64,000 bases of DNA. Source: Sphingomonas sp. S1-29 (lineage in GTDB: Bacteria > Pseudomonadota > Alphaproteobacteria > Sphingomonadales > Sphingomonadaceae). The translations under genes were made by a program, and so were the position numbers. Below, piece after piece: positions 52,737 to 62,402 of the stretch. The notes under the pieces were generated by a model. It did not search any database. It had not been told where the DNA came from and worked only from the letters and a program-made list of their open reading frames with translations. Numbering within the stretch: position 1 is the first letter of the stretch; each line of letters begins with the position of its first letter. The stretch is from positions 865,501 through 929,500 of the forward strand of contig NZ_CP110678.1 of NCBI RefSeq assembly GCF_026167545.1. Direction: 5' to 3'.

Positions 52737-53594
52737 ATGTTGCGAATCCATCACCTGAACTGTGGTACCGATTGCCCGCTCGGCGGCGCGCTGTTCGACG
52801 GGCGCAGCACCGGCCCGCTCGGCAAGATCGTGTGCCATTGCCTGCTGATCGAAACCGACGCGCATGGGCTGGTGTTGATCGATACCGGCTATGGCCTGCG
52901 CGACGTGGCGCATCCGCATGCGCGCCCCGATCCTCGGATTCCGGTGCCGTGGCGGATGATGCTCAACATCCGGCTGCACGAACGCGACACCGCGATCCGC
53001 CAGATCGAAGCGCTCGGCCACCGGGCGTCGGACGTCCGCCATATCGTCGCGACGCATCTCGACTTCGATCATGCCGGCGGGCTCGAGGATTTTCCCAACG
53101 CGGTGGTCCATGTCATGGCGCGCGAATATGACGACGCCACCGGGCCGCATGCCGGGGTTGTCGCGCGCAACCGCTGGCGCGCGCCGCAGCTGGACGGCGT
53201 CCAGCATTGGCGCCGCTATAGCGCGCGCGGCGAGCCCTGGTTCGGCTTCGACGCGGTCCGCGACCTTGCCGGCCTGCCACCCGAAATCCTGTTCGTGCCG
53301 CTGCCCGGGCACACATGGGGCCATGCCGGGGTAGCGGTGCGGCGCGACGACGGCCGCTGGCTGCTCCATGCCGGCGACGCCTATTTCTACCGCGGCGAGA
53401 TGCGCGATGCACGGCGCCGCTGCACCCCAGGACTGCGCGCCTATCAGCGGCTGATGCAGGTCGACGCGACCAGCCGGATGGCCAACCAGGCACGGCTGCG
53501 CACGCTGTCGATCGAGCGTCGCGACCAGGTCACCGTCACCTGCGCGCACGATCCGGTCGAGTTCGAACGCTGTCGCGCGGGATCACCGCTTTAG
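52737..53594 (+). CDS. Metallo-beta-lactamase-fold hydrolase
   Basis: A 285-residue MBL-fold protein. The dinuclear-metal motif reads ATHLDFDHAGGL (HxxxDH form). Downstream His in PGHTWGHAGVAV and Asp in LLHAGDAYFYRGEM complete the metal site. Overall layout resembles quorum-quenching lactonases and related hydrolases of this fold, but no substrate can be fixed. The ATG at 52737 follows AAGGA; the frame upstream to 52641 is not conserved. The DUF892 gene starts 32 bases after its stop. Confidence 0.88.
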   Translation: MLRIHHLNCGTDCPLGGALFDGRSTGPLGKIVCHCLLIETDAHGLVLIDTGYGLRDVAHPHARPDPRIPVPWRMMLNIRLHERDTAIRQIEALGHRASDVRHIVATHLDFDHAGGLEDFPNAVVHVMAREYDDATGPHAGVVARNRWRAPQLDGVQHWRRYSARGEPWFGFDAVRDLAGLPPEILFVPLPGHTWGHAGVAVRRDDGRWLLHAGDAYFYRGEMRDARRRCTPGLRAYQRLMQVDATSRMANQARLRTLSIERRDQVTVTCAHDPVEFERCRAGSPL

Positions 53595-53626
53595 ATTTCT
53601 ACCACCCCAAGCCGAAGGAGACGATC

Positions 53627-54151
53627 ATGACCAACATCCAGGAAGCCCTCCGCGACCTTTTCATCACCGGCACCAAGAACATGCACGCGGTCGAAAAGCA
53701 GGCGCTGTCGATCATGACCCCGCAGGTCGCGCGGATCGAGCATTATCCCGAGGTCGCCGATCGGCTTCGCTCGCATATCGAGGAAACCAACGATCAGCTC
53801 GCGCGGATCGACGAAGTACTGGCGAGCTTCGACACCAGCGCTTCGGCACTCAAGGATCTGGGCCTCAGCATGACGGGCGGCATGGCGGCGATGGCGCATT
53901 CGATCGCCGGCGACGAGATCCTCAAGAACAGCTTCGCCAACTATGCGTTCGAGCATTTCGAGATCGCCGGGTACAAATCGCTGCTGACGATGGCCGAGGA
54001 TGCAGGCTTCGCTCAGGCCACCGCGCTGTTCACCGAGTCGCTGCACGAAGAGCAGGCGATGGCGCAGTGGATCGATGAATCGCTGCCGATGGTGACCCGC
54101 CGCTATGCCGGCCTGTACGCCGAAAGCGGTTCGTTCACCGCCAAGGTTTGA
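53627..54151 (+). CDS. DUF892 ferritin-like protein (YciE/YciF type)
   Basis: A 174-residue all-helical ferritin-like protein. ALRDLFITGTKNMHAVEKQA and the second-half FEHFEIAGYKSLLTMAEDAG and HEEQAMAQWID carry Glu/His residues in the spacing of the di-iron site of the YciF family. Members are linked to stress responses; the role is unclear. GAAGGAG lies six bases before the ATG at 53627. Ten bases separate it from the unknown 741-residue gene. Confidence 0.88.
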   Translation: MTNIQEALRDLFITGTKNMHAVEKQALSIMTPQVARIEHYPEVADRLRSHIEETNDQLARIDEVLASFDTSASALKDLGLSMTGGMAAMAHSIAGDEILKNSFANYAFEHFEIAGYKSLLTMAEDAGFAQATALFTESLHEEQAMAQWIDESLPMVTRRYAGLYAESGSFTAKV

Positions 54152-54160
54152 GCGAAGGCG

Positions 54161-56386
54161 ATGGGAGCGAAAAATCCGGAAGCCGACGTTCCCATCGCCA
54201 GCCCGCACGTGCTGGCGGTGCGCGAGTTAGGGCGTGCGGCGGCTGCCAAGCCGATCGCCGAATTCGACCTGGGCGAGCTCCAGGTCGAGGTGCGCACCAC
54301 GCAGGATTCGGTGTTCGTGGTGGTCGTGCGCGAAGGCCGCGGCGGCGTCGCACTGCGCGCCGCCCATTTGTCGTGCGCCTTCGAATGCAAGGCGCTCGCG
54401 CCGCAGGCGGGAGAGGATGCGCGGCTCGGCGTCACCAGCGCGCTCGGCCGCCATCTGGTCACGCTCGAAGCCGGCGCGAACGCGCTCGAGAACCTGCGCG
54501 TGACGGTTCGCTTCACGCCGGCGATGCCGATGCTGATCCCGTTCATCCCGCGCGACCTGTACCCGATCGACAATAAGGGCGATCCGCTCGGCACCGTCGG
54601 CAGCGTCGAGGCGAAGCAGCGCAAGTTGAACGTCGGCATCGTCTATTTCCGCGTCGACGAACCGCGCTTCGGCGACGTGCTGTACTTCCAGAACCTGACG
54701 TCGATGAACGATTATTATGGCGCGACGGGCACCACCCCCGAAAGCATCGTCGGCGGAAGCTGGCCCGAGCTCGGCCATCTCCTTCCGATCGCGCAGGGCG
54801 GCCAGACCCCACCCGCCGGCGTGCTCGAAGGCGGGACCGAGATCATCCTGTCCGACGCGATCCTGGTGTTCCGCCACGATGCCCCGCCCGACGAGCGCGA
54901 AACCGCGCGGCGCTTCCTGCAGATGCTCGGCGTCGCCTATCAGCGGCTCGACCTGCCCTGCGTCGACTATCGCGACTGGGTCGACCGCGCCGAACGCACG
55001 CTGCGCGACCTCGACCAGGCGCCCGAGGCGACGATCGAGCATTACGGCCATCGCTATATCCACCCCTACACCAACGCCGAATATCCCGACATCATGGTCC
55101 AGATGTCGGTCGTGGCGGCGATCCATGATTGGGGCAAATGGTGCGGCACCCCGCACCCGCTCGAAGCGCAGTTCAAGGCGGGGCTCGAGAAATTCTACGA
55201 TCCCGAGCTGCAATCGCTGCGACGCTATTTGCCCAATGTCGGCGACGACAAGGACGCCGACGCGGTCGACAGCTGGTATCTGTACCACCCGATGCTCAAC
55301 CTCGGCCTGCTCGCGCTCGACGGCGACGAACAGGCAAGGACGCTGCTGCTCAAGTCGATCGATTTCGGCATCAAGGCGGCGCATCATTTCAACTATGAAT
55401 GGCCGGTCCAGTACAAGGTCACCGATTTCAGCATCATCACCGAGCTTGCCGGCGCCGATTGCCGCGGCCAGACCGATGTCGCGGGCATCTATGCCTGGGT
55501 AATGCTCCAGGCGTTCGAGCTGACCGACGAGAAACGCTTCCTCGACGAGGCGCGCTGCGCGATCGACGCAGCGATGGGGCTGCGCTTCGGGGTGAATTAC
55601 CAGGCCAATCTCACCGCCTGGGGTGCAGCGGCGTGCATGCGGCTGTGGCGGATCACCAACCGCCCGGTCTATCTCGAACAAAGCTATGTCTATCTCGCCA
55701 GCTTCTTCCAGAATTGCGTCATTTGGGAGAGCAAGGTCGGGCATGCCGCGCAGTACAAGACCTTCCTGGGGGTCACCTGCCTGCAGGATGCGCCGTATAT
55801 GGCGATCTACGAATGCTTCGATTCCTTCACCGCGTTCGAGCGCTATCTCGCCGATAGCGGCCCAGATCTAGAACCCGCCGCGCGGCTGCTGGTCGCCGAA
55901 TATTGCCGCTACGCGCTCGATCGCGGCTGGTATTTCTACCCCGACGCGCTGCCGCCCGAAGCCGTCGCCACTGAGCAGCGCGAGAGCAACGGGCATATCG
56001 ACCCCAAGCTCTCGTTCCCGCTCGAGGACCTCTATCCCGACGGCCAGCCCGCGGGCCAGGTCGGCCAGGAAGTCTATGGCGCCGGCGCCGCCTTCATCTT
56101 CGCCACGCGCAGCTTCCACCCGATCGAGGGCGCCCCGTTCCGGATCTATTGCGACCAGTTCGTCCAGTCGATGGAGCGCACCGGTGATCGCGCGCTGACG
56201 ATCACGCTGGCGGGGGGCGAGTCCTCGATCGCCGGCCTCAGCGTCGTTCGGCTCAAGCGCCGCAAGCTCGGGGCGGTCGAATTGACCGCGCCCGATGGCG
56301 ACGTCCTGCGATCCAGCGCCAGCACCGCCGATCGCATCGCCTACGAAGTGCCCGCCAGCGGCCGCCTCGTCCTCACATGGGAATGA
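54161..56386 (+). CDS. Uncharacterised 741-residue protein, predicted helical-toroid, head of dehydrogenase operon
   Basis: No family recognised. The first 200 residues are beta-rich (EFDLGELQVEVRTTQDSVFV; LRVTVRFTPAMPMLIPFIPR). Residues about 290-610 are helical with spaced aromatic/acidic turns (YLYHPMLNLGLLALDGDEQA, FNYEWPVQYKVTDFSIITEL, WGAAACMRLWRITNRPVYLE, AQYKTFLGVTCLQDAPYMAI). This pattern resembles (alpha/alpha)6 toroid glycan hydrolases, lyases or epimerases. The last 130 residues return to beta. There is no signal peptide, so it is probably cytosolic. The start at 54161 has GAAGG. It is followed directly by SDR, zinc dehydrogenase, lactonase and MFS genes, so a role in processing the same carbohydrate is inferred from context, not from motif. 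Confidence 0.75.
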   Translation: MGAKNPEADVPIASPHVLAVRELGRAAAAKPIAEFDLGELQVEVRTTQDSVFVVVVREGRGGVALRAAHLSCAFECKALAPQAGEDARLGVTSALGRHLVTLEAGANALENLRVTVRFTPAMPMLIPFIPRDLYPIDNKGDPLGTVGSVEAKQRKLNVGIVYFRVDEPRFGDVLYFQNLTSMNDYYGATGTTPESIVGGSWPELGHLLPIAQGGQTPPAGVLEGGTEIILSDAILVFRHDAPPDERETARRFLQMLGVAYQRLDLPCVDYRDWVDRAERTLRDLDQAPEATIEHYGHRYIHPYTNAEYPDIMVQMSVVAAIHDWGKWCGTPHPLEAQFKAGLEKFYDPELQSLRRYLPNVGDDKDADAVDSWYLYHPMLNLGLLALDGDEQARTLLLKSIDFGIKAAHHFNYEWPVQYKVTDFSIITELAGADCRGQTDVAGIYAWVMLQAFELTDEKRFLDEARCAIDAAMGLRFGVNYQANLTAWGAAACMRLWRITNRPVYLEQSYVYLASFFQNCVIWESKVGHAAQYKTFLGVTCLQDAPYMAIYECFDSFTAFERYLADSGPDLEPAARLLVAEYCRYALDRGWYFYPDALPPEAVATEQRESNGHIDPKLSFPLEDLYPDGQPAGQVGQEVYGAGAAFIFATRSFHPIEGAPFRIYCDQFVQSMERTGDRALTITLAGGESSIAGLSVVRLKRRKLGAVELTAPDGDVLRSSASTADRIAYEVPASGRLVLTWE

Positions 56387-56388
56387 TC

Positions 56389-57129
56389 ATGCCAGAACTC
56401 ACCAGCCTCGACGGCAAGCGCGTGCTCGTCACCGGCGGCACGACCGGGATCGGCCTCGCGACAGTGACATTGCTCGTCGAAGCCGGCGCGCGCGTCATGA
56501 CCTTTGGCCGGCATCAGCCGGGGCTCGACGACGCACTGGCGCAGGCCGATCGCGGCAGCGGCAGCGTCGATGGGATGCTCGCCGATGTCTCGACGCGCGA
56601 CGGCATCGATGCGGTGTTCGCCGCGATGGACGAGAAGCTCGGCGGCATCGACATGCTCGTCACCTGCGCGGCGCTTGGCGCGCAACCGGTGCACGAGATG
56701 GAGGAGGACGCCTGGCGCTATGTCATCGAAACCAATCTGATCGGTACGCTGGCCAGCGCGCGGCGCGCGATCCTGCGGATGGAGGCGCAGGGCGGCGGGC
56801 ATCTGCTGTTCGTCGGATCGATCAGCACCGAGATCAAGGCGGTGGGCGAGAGCGTCTACGCCGCGACCAAGGCGGGCATCCAGGCCTTTGCCGAGACGCT
56901 ACGCAAGGAAGTCGCCGACAAGAACATCAAGGTCAGCGTGATCCAGCCGGGATCGGTTTCGACCCCGATGCAGGAATGCAGCGACGACCAGAAGGAACAG
57001 GCGATCGCCGACCATCGGATGCTCTACGCCGACGAGGTCGCCGACGTGATCCTGTTCGCGCTCACGCGGTCCGAGCGGTCGGACATCGTCAATCTGCGGA
57101 TCGAGCCGCGGATCCAGAAGACCGCCTGA
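56389..57129 (+). CDS. Short-chain dehydrogenase/reductase
   Basis: A 246-residue classical SDR. The NAD(P) motif is VLVTGGTTGIGLAT. The catalytic Ser/Tyr/Lys set shows as FVGSISTEI and YAATKAGIQAF, with NAG-like replaced by TCAALG. The C-terminus ends at INLRIEP-like NLRIEPRIQK. Three ATG codons lie at the start (56377, 56383, 56389); 56383 overlaps the upstream stop and 56389 has GGGA seven bases away. The substrate is probably a sugar or polyol hydroxyl in the operon's pathway. Confidence 0.9.
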   Translation: MPELTSLDGKRVLVTGGTTGIGLATVTLLVEAGARVMTFGRHQPGLDDALAQADRGSGSVDGMLADVSTRDGIDAVFAAMDEKLGGIDMLVTCAALGAQPVHEMEEDAWRYVIETNLIGTLASARRAILRMEAQGGGHLLFVGSISTEIKAVGESVYAATKAGIQAFAETLRKEVADKNIKVSVIQPGSVSTPMQECSDDQKEQAIADHRMLYADEVADVILFALTRSERSDIVNLRIEPRIQKTA

Positions 57130-57169
57130 CCGTGTCACTCACCCCCGCTATCACCGAAGGAACACGCCG

Positions 57170-58228
57170 ATGAGGGCCGCGCTCAAGACCGCCGATGGCA
57201 GGTTCCAGGTTACCGAGGTCGAACGCCCGATCATTCCCACCGGCGATTTCGTGCTGGCGCGGGTTCGCGTCGCAGGCATTTGCGGCACCGATCTTCGCCA
57301 TTGGAACAAGGCCGAGCCCGAGCTCGAATGCCATATCGTCGGCCATGAGCTGGCCGGCGAAGTCGTCGAAGTCGGCGCCGACGTCACCAATTTGAAGCCC
57401 GGCGACCGGGTGGTGATCGAAACCGTGATGGGCGACGGGGTGTGCCCCTATTGCAGGATCCAGCGCTACAATATCTGCGAGCATCTGTACGACGTGCGGA
57501 CCAAATATGTCTCGCGCGCCTATGGCGAATTCGTGTGCGGGCCGCAGAGCAAATTCTATCCGTTGCCCGATCATGTGAGCTTCGAGGAAGCCGCGCTGAT
57601 CGACACCTTCTCGGTTTGCCTGCACGCGCATCATCGCGCCGGGGTCGGGGTCAATCAGAAGATCGCGATCATCGGCGCGGGGCCGATCGGGCTCGGCCAG
57701 TTGCAGCTCGCCAAATTGAGCGGCGCCGATGTGCTGATCGTCGATCGCGTCGCCAGTTCGCTCGAGCTCGCGACCAAGCTGGGTGCCGATGTCGTGGTCG
57801 ACACCAGCAAGGGCGAAGACGTGCTCGAGCGCGTCCTGGCGTTCGCCGGCGAGCGCGGCGCCGATGTGTGCTTCGAATGCGCGGGCGGCGAATCGATGGC
57901 CGAGACGCTGCCGCTCGCGACCAAGCTGGCGCGCCGGGGCGGCAAGGTGGTGGTCGTGGGCGGCTTCGACGCGGGCGAACTCAGCATCCCGCTCGAATGG
58001 CAGCGGATCCAGATGTCCGAGATCGAAATCGTGATGAGCGCCAGCTTCGCCTTCCACGACATCTATCCCGAACAGGGCATGGTGCTCCAGCTGCTCGCCG
58101 ACGGGAAGCTCGACGCCGCCAGCCTGATCACCCATCGCTTCGACCTCGATCACATCAACGACGCGTTCGAGACCGCCGACGCCAAGGAGACCACCGGCGC
58201 GGTCTTCGTCGCCATCACGATTTCGTGA
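57170..58228 (+). CDS. Zinc-dependent alcohol/polyol dehydrogenase (MDR family)
   Basis: A 352-residue medium-chain dehydrogenase. Catalytic zinc ligands are visible in AGICGTDLRHW and IVGHELAGEVV, and the NAD motif is IIGAGPIGLGQLQL. The structural-zinc lobe normally has four Cys. Here the first is replaced: DGVCPYCRIQRYNICEH keeps three Cys with an Asp just before them, a change seen in some sugar dehydrogenases. The start at 57170 has GAAGGAAC. Its stop overlaps the next gene's GTG. Probable role: oxidation of a sugar or polyol intermediate. Confidence 0.92.
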   Translation: MRAALKTADGRFQVTEVERPIIPTGDFVLARVRVAGICGTDLRHWNKAEPELECHIVGHELAGEVVEVGADVTNLKPGDRVVIETVMGDGVCPYCRIQRYNICEHLYDVRTKYVSRAYGEFVCGPQSKFYPLPDHVSFEEAALIDTFSVCLHAHHRAGVGVNQKIAIIGAGPIGLGQLQLAKLSGADVLIVDRVASSLELATKLGADVVVDTSKGEDVLERVLAFAGERGADVCFECAGGESMAETLPLATKLARRGGKVVVVGGFDAGELSIPLEWQRIQMSEIEIVMSASFAFHDIYPEQGMVLQLLADGKLDAASLITHRFDLDHINDAFETADAKETTGAVFVAITIS

Positions 58229-59259
58229 GCGTCGATCTGCTGGTCGGCACCGACGCCAGCATCGGCGGTACCGGCCTGCACCGGCTACGATTGTCGAACG
58301 ACGGCAGCTTGCGCCGCGACGAGGTGCTTGCGGTCGCGCGCAATGCATCGTTCGCCACCTATTCGCCGCGCCATGACCTCTATTATCTGGTCGACGAACA
58401 GGCTGATGGCGCGCTCGGCGCGTATCGCGCGGGCGCCGATGGCTGGCAGCAGGTGGCGCAGGTCGCGACCTACGGCGCCGACCCCTGCTATGTCGCGCTC
58501 AACGGCGCGGAAGATCGATTGGCGGTGGCCAATTACGGCAGCGGCAGCATCGCGCTCTTCCGCCTCGATTCATCGAGCGGCCGCCCGCTCGCGCCGCCGC
58601 AGATCCGCCATCACGCGGGGAGCGGGCCGGTCGCCGATCGGCAGGAGGGCCCGCACGCGCATTGCGTATGCTTCGCGCCCGATCAGCGGTGGCTCTACCA
58701 TGTCGATCTCGGCGCCGACGCGATCATGGCCTATCGCGCCGACCGGCGCGACGGACCGCTCGGCACGGGGCAGCGCGCATACGACGCACCCCCGGGATCG
58801 GGCCCACGCCATCTGGTGTTCCATCCCTCACACCCGCTCGCCCTGCTGGTGAGCGAGCTGGCGAACACGCTGACGGTCCTCGCGGTTGGCGACGGCGTGC
58901 TGACGCCGCTGCGGACGCGCTCGACGCTGCCCGAGGACTTTACCGGCGAAAGCATCGCCGGGCATCTGTCGCTCGACCGGCACGGCGAGCGGGCGTATGT
59001 TACCAATCGCGGGCACGACAGCATTGCCGTCTTCGCATGGAAATCGGGCACCGATTTGGACATGCTGCAAGCCATTCCCAGCGGCGGGGCCTCGCCCCGT
59101 GCGTTCGCGCTGCTCGAAGCCGAGCGGCTGCTGGTGCTTGCCAATGAAGACGGCGGCAATCTCACCCTCTTCGATCTACGGCCTGACGGCACCCTGGCGG
59201 CACGACCCGCCGCAATCCCCCTTCCCGGCGCGGTGTTTCCCTTCGTCCCGGGGCGATAA
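58225..59259 (+). CDS. Lactonase, seven-bladed beta-propeller (YbhE/Pgl type)
   Basis: A 344-residue protein of the 6-phosphogluconolactonase/YkgB propeller family: repeated blades with PCYVALNGAEDRLAVANYGS, PHAHCVCFAPDQRWLYHVD, GPRHLVFHPSHPLALLVSE and HLSLDRHGERAYVTNRGHDS. These enzymes hydrolyse sugar lactones. Start GTG at 58225 overlaps the upstream stop (GTGA). In this operon it fits the step after a sugar dehydrogenase, opening the lactone. Confidence 0.9.
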   Translation: MSVDLLVGTDASIGGTGLHRLRLSNDGSLRRDEVLAVARNASFATYSPRHDLYYLVDEQADGALGAYRAGADGWQQVAQVATYGADPCYVALNGAEDRLAVANYGSGSIALFRLDSSSGRPLAPPQIRHHAGSGPVADRQEGPHAHCVCFAPDQRWLYHVDLGADAIMAYRADRRDGPLGTGQRAYDAPPGSGPRHLVFHPSHPLALLVSELANTLTVLAVGDGVLTPLRTRSTLPEDFTGESIAGHLSLDRHGERAYVTNRGHDSIAVFAWKSGTDLDMLQAIPSGGASPRAFALLEAERLLVLANEDGGNLTLFDLRPDGTLAARPAAIPLPGAVFPFVPGR

Positions 59260-59264
59260 CAGCC

Positions 59265-60791
59265 TTGCCCTCGCTATCCCCCCAGTCGCACGTCAGCGAT
59301 GACGAGCGCGAACGGGGGCTGCGGCTGCTGGTCGTCGAAGCCGCCTTCTCGGGCGGCGCGACCGCGCTGACCACCGGCGTCATCCTCACCGCCTTCGCGC
59401 TCCATTTGGGCGCATCGAACACGATGATCGGCGTGCTCGCGAGCGCGCCGTTCCTCGCGCAGTTGCTCCAGCTGCCCGCGATCCTGCTCGTCGAGCGGCT
59501 GCGCCAGCGCAAGCGGATCGCGGTGCTGACGAGCATCGTCGGGCGATCGATGCTCGCGGTGATGGCGCTCACCGCCTTTTCGACCGGGATGCTGCCGCTG
59601 CTGATCCTGCTCACGGCGCAGTTCACGCTGTGCGGATTCGGCGCGGTCGGCAGCTGCGCGTGGAACACCTGGCTACGCGATCTCGCGCCCGAAAACCGGC
59701 TCGGCCAGGTAATGGCCAAGCGCACCACCCGGCTAACCGCAATTAACCTCGCGCTGGGAGTGGCCGCGGCGATCGCGCTCGATGTCACCGACGCCCAGTC
59801 GCTGGCGCGCGACCTGGTGTTCGCGGGCATGTTCCTCATCGGCTGCATCGCCGGGCTGATCAGCGCGCGGATGGTAAGCGCGATGCCCGAACCCGCGATG
59901 CCCGAACGCAGCGACCGGGTTAGCCTGGTCGCGTTGCTGATGCCGCCGCTGCGCGACAGCAATTTCAAGCGGCTGCTGATCTTCGTCGCCAGCTGGCAAT
60001 TCGCGGTCAACCTCGCGACGCCCTTCTTCACGGTCTTCATCGTCCGCCAATTGGGCTTCGACGCCAGTTTCGTGATGGCGCTCAGCGTCGTCAGCCAGGT
60101 CGCCAACATCCTGGTGCTGCGCTATTGGGGTGAGCTGAGCGACCGGTTCGCTAATAAATCGGTGCTCGCGATCTGCGCGCCGGTCTACATTTTCTCGATC
60201 GTCGCAATGATCGGCGCGTCGCAGATCGCGGACCGCGACCTGGTGAAGCTGTGGCTGATCTTGCTGCACCTGGCGATGGGCGCGTCGGTGGCCGGGGTGA
60301 CGCTGGCGGTGAGCAACATCGCGCTGAAACTCTCGCCGCGCGGCAGCGCGACCGCCTATATCGCGGTGAGTGCCACCGTCACCGCGATCGCCGCCGGTAC
60401 CGCGCCGATCCTGGGCGGACTGCTCGCCGATTTCTTCGCGCAGCGTCGGCTCGAACTGCTGGTGCGCTGGTCGAGCCCGCAATCGAGCTTCAGCGTGCCG
60501 ATCCTGCTGACCAGCTGGGACTTCTATTTCCTGCTCGCCGGCCCGATCGGCATGTACGCGATCCACCGGCTGTCGCTGGTGCAGGAGCAGGGCGAGATCG
60601 AGCCGCGCGAGATGATGACCGAGATGCTCAACAACACCCGCCGCAGCATCCGCAACATCTCCTCGGTCGCGGGCTTGCGCGCGGCGACCTTCGTGCCCGT
60701 ATCGCTGCTCCGCGACGGAAGGACCGCATTGCGACGGCGCAGTGCAATGAAGCAGGCCGATCAAATGTTCGAAGAACGACGCGAAGACTGA
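59265..60791 (+). CDS. MFS transporter
   Basis: A 508-residue inner-membrane protein with about 12 helices. Cytoplasmic loop 2-3 reads VERLRQRKRIAVLTS, in the place of the MFS RxGRR motif, and a second lobe loop reads LSDRFANKSVLAIC. The C-terminal 55 residues form a basic hydrophilic tail (LLRDGRTALRRRSAMKQADQ). The only plausible start is TTG at 59265, five bases after the lactonase stop, so it should be translated by coupling. It is the last gene of the operon and probably imports its carbohydrate. Confidence 0.85.
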   Translation: MPSLSPQSHVSDDERERGLRLLVVEAAFSGGATALTTGVILTAFALHLGASNTMIGVLASAPFLAQLLQLPAILLVERLRQRKRIAVLTSIVGRSMLAVMALTAFSTGMLPLLILLTAQFTLCGFGAVGSCAWNTWLRDLAPENRLGQVMAKRTTRLTAINLALGVAAAIALDVTDAQSLARDLVFAGMFLIGCIAGLISARMVSAMPEPAMPERSDRVSLVALLMPPLRDSNFKRLLIFVASWQFAVNLATPFFTVFIVRQLGFDASFVMALSVVSQVANILVLRYWGELSDRFANKSVLAICAPVYIFSIVAMIGASQIADRDLVKLWLILLHLAMGASVAGVTLAVSNIALKLSPRGSATAYIAVSATVTAIAAGTAPILGGLLADFFAQRRLELLVRWSSPQSSFSVPILLTSWDFYFLLAGPIGMYAIHRLSLVQEQGEIEPREMMTEMLNNTRRSIRNISSVAGLRAATFVPVSLLRDGRTALRRRSAMKQADQMFEERRED

Positions 60792-60977
60792 AGCTGCCTG
60801 GCATTGTCGCGGCAGTGCAGCGCTGGCGAGATGACCCAAAATGCCACATTTGCGACGTTGCCCCACTACCGCAGCTTCCGCCATTTGTTATGTTTGAAAC
60901 AGCATGCCGCTATCCGGTGACGACGAACGGCAAGTAGACAAACTGGACATGATTATCCGACCGCGGGACGATACGTT

Positions 60978-62402
60978 TCAGCGAAGCGAAGGCAGCCGAA
61001 GCTCGACAATTAATCCCGGCTCGACCCGGTTGCGTAGGACGAGCGTACCGCGATGCCTATCAGCGAAATCCTGAACGATACTAAGGCCGAGGCCGGCACC
61101 CCCGGTCTCACGATTACGGGAGGCTTCACCGCGCTAGAAGGGTCGCAGAAGGCGTGCGTGATCCTCGGCTGCGATCCCCGGCCCTGTATCACTGACCGTC
61201 ACGATGACGTCGTCGCCTTCCCGAACGATGCCGACGCTGCCGCCGCCGGCATGGTCGATCGCATTGCGCACGAGATTTTCGATCGCTCGACGAAAGGCCG
61301 ATTCGGCAACGTTGACCCAACCGTCATCGCCGGGCTTCAGCAAGACCATGCCTCGCCCTGCGTCCATGTCAGCAACGATCTGTGCGATCAGCGGCCTGAC
61401 CGCGACAGATTGTCGCGGCAGCTCGACATCTCGAGCAAATGCGAGGACTTCGCCGATCATCGCCTGCATCCGTTCGACATCGGCGACCATGCGCGATCGC
61501 TGCGGCTCGGCAGCCGACTCGATGCGCAGTCGCAGGCTGGTCAAGGGCGTACGCAGATCGTGCGCGATAGCGGTCAACATCCGCAAGCGCTCGGCGGTCT
61601 CATCGGCGAGGCGTTCCCGCATTGCGGCAATGGCGCTCGCCGCGTCGCGCAGTTCGCGCGGACCTTCGATGGGGATGGTCATGCCGCCGGTGTCGATGGC
61701 CGTGGCAAGCGCACGGAACGGGCGGGTCAGGCGCCGCGCGAACAGCCAAGCTAGAGGCAGGATCAGCAGCAGACTGACGAGGATCGCGGCTATCACCCGC
61801 AGCCGCCAGCCGCTAAGCCAAGGTTGGTAGGGCTTTACGGTCAACCAACGCCCGTCGGGTTGCCGCACGCTGGCGGCGAACGCATCGATCGGCACCGCCG
61901 CCAGCGCTATGCGCAGCGCTGGCGGCGGCGTATGATCCGCACCCAGCAGGCGAAGACTATCGCCGCGAAGAACGATGCCTTGGCTACGGATCGAGCCCGC
62001 GATGCCTCTTGCTTGATCCTTCGCGCGGCTGACCAGCACTACCGGCCCTGAGGCCTCGCGGCCTGGAGGTCCGCCGGTGATCCTCGCCCGCGTGGAGAAG
62101 GTGTCGGGCCCGGTCATGATGATGCGGACGTCGCTTGCGGGTCGCTGGACCAGATCGGCAAGGACTGCCTCGAAAATGACAGAGCGCCGCCCTTCGGGCT
62201 CCGCCCCGATACTGCGTTCGAACCGGCGTGTTTCGCCGCGCAGCGCAGTAGCGGCGTCACTTATGCTGACACGCAGGCCGTCGGGTTCCGGCGCGATCAA
62301 CACTATTGCAGCGGTAGCGGCCACGCTCAGCAATGCCACGCCGATGCCGAAGCCGCCAATAGCCGCGACCGCGCTTCGCGGGCGTTTCGCGCGCGCGGTC
62401 AA
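60978..62402 (-). pseudogene. Sensor histidine kinase interrupted by an in-frame amber codon
   Basis: A membrane histidine kinase: helix near residue 25, periplasmic domain to about 190, second helix, HAMP-like segment (RRLTRPFRALATAI), H box ERLRMLTAIAHDLRTPLTSL, N box IENLVRNAIDHA and G1 DTGPGIAAED. At 61134-61136 a TAG follows LLRPF. The same frame then continues RGEASRNRETGGAGLGLSIV to a normal end SLR at 60978, restoring the F box Tyr position and the G2 box. One base (TAG for TAC/TAT) separates this from an intact 474-residue kinase. The intact upstream part alone has 422 codons and lacks the ATP-lid G2. The start TTG at 62402 overlaps the response-regulator stop. Confidence 0.8.

Noticed and set aside
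60792..60977. Small genes after the MFS gene
   Set aside because: Short frames exist but none has a ribosome site or recognisable sequence; the stretch looks like the space between two convergent units, with only a weak CTGCC/GGCAG hairpin.
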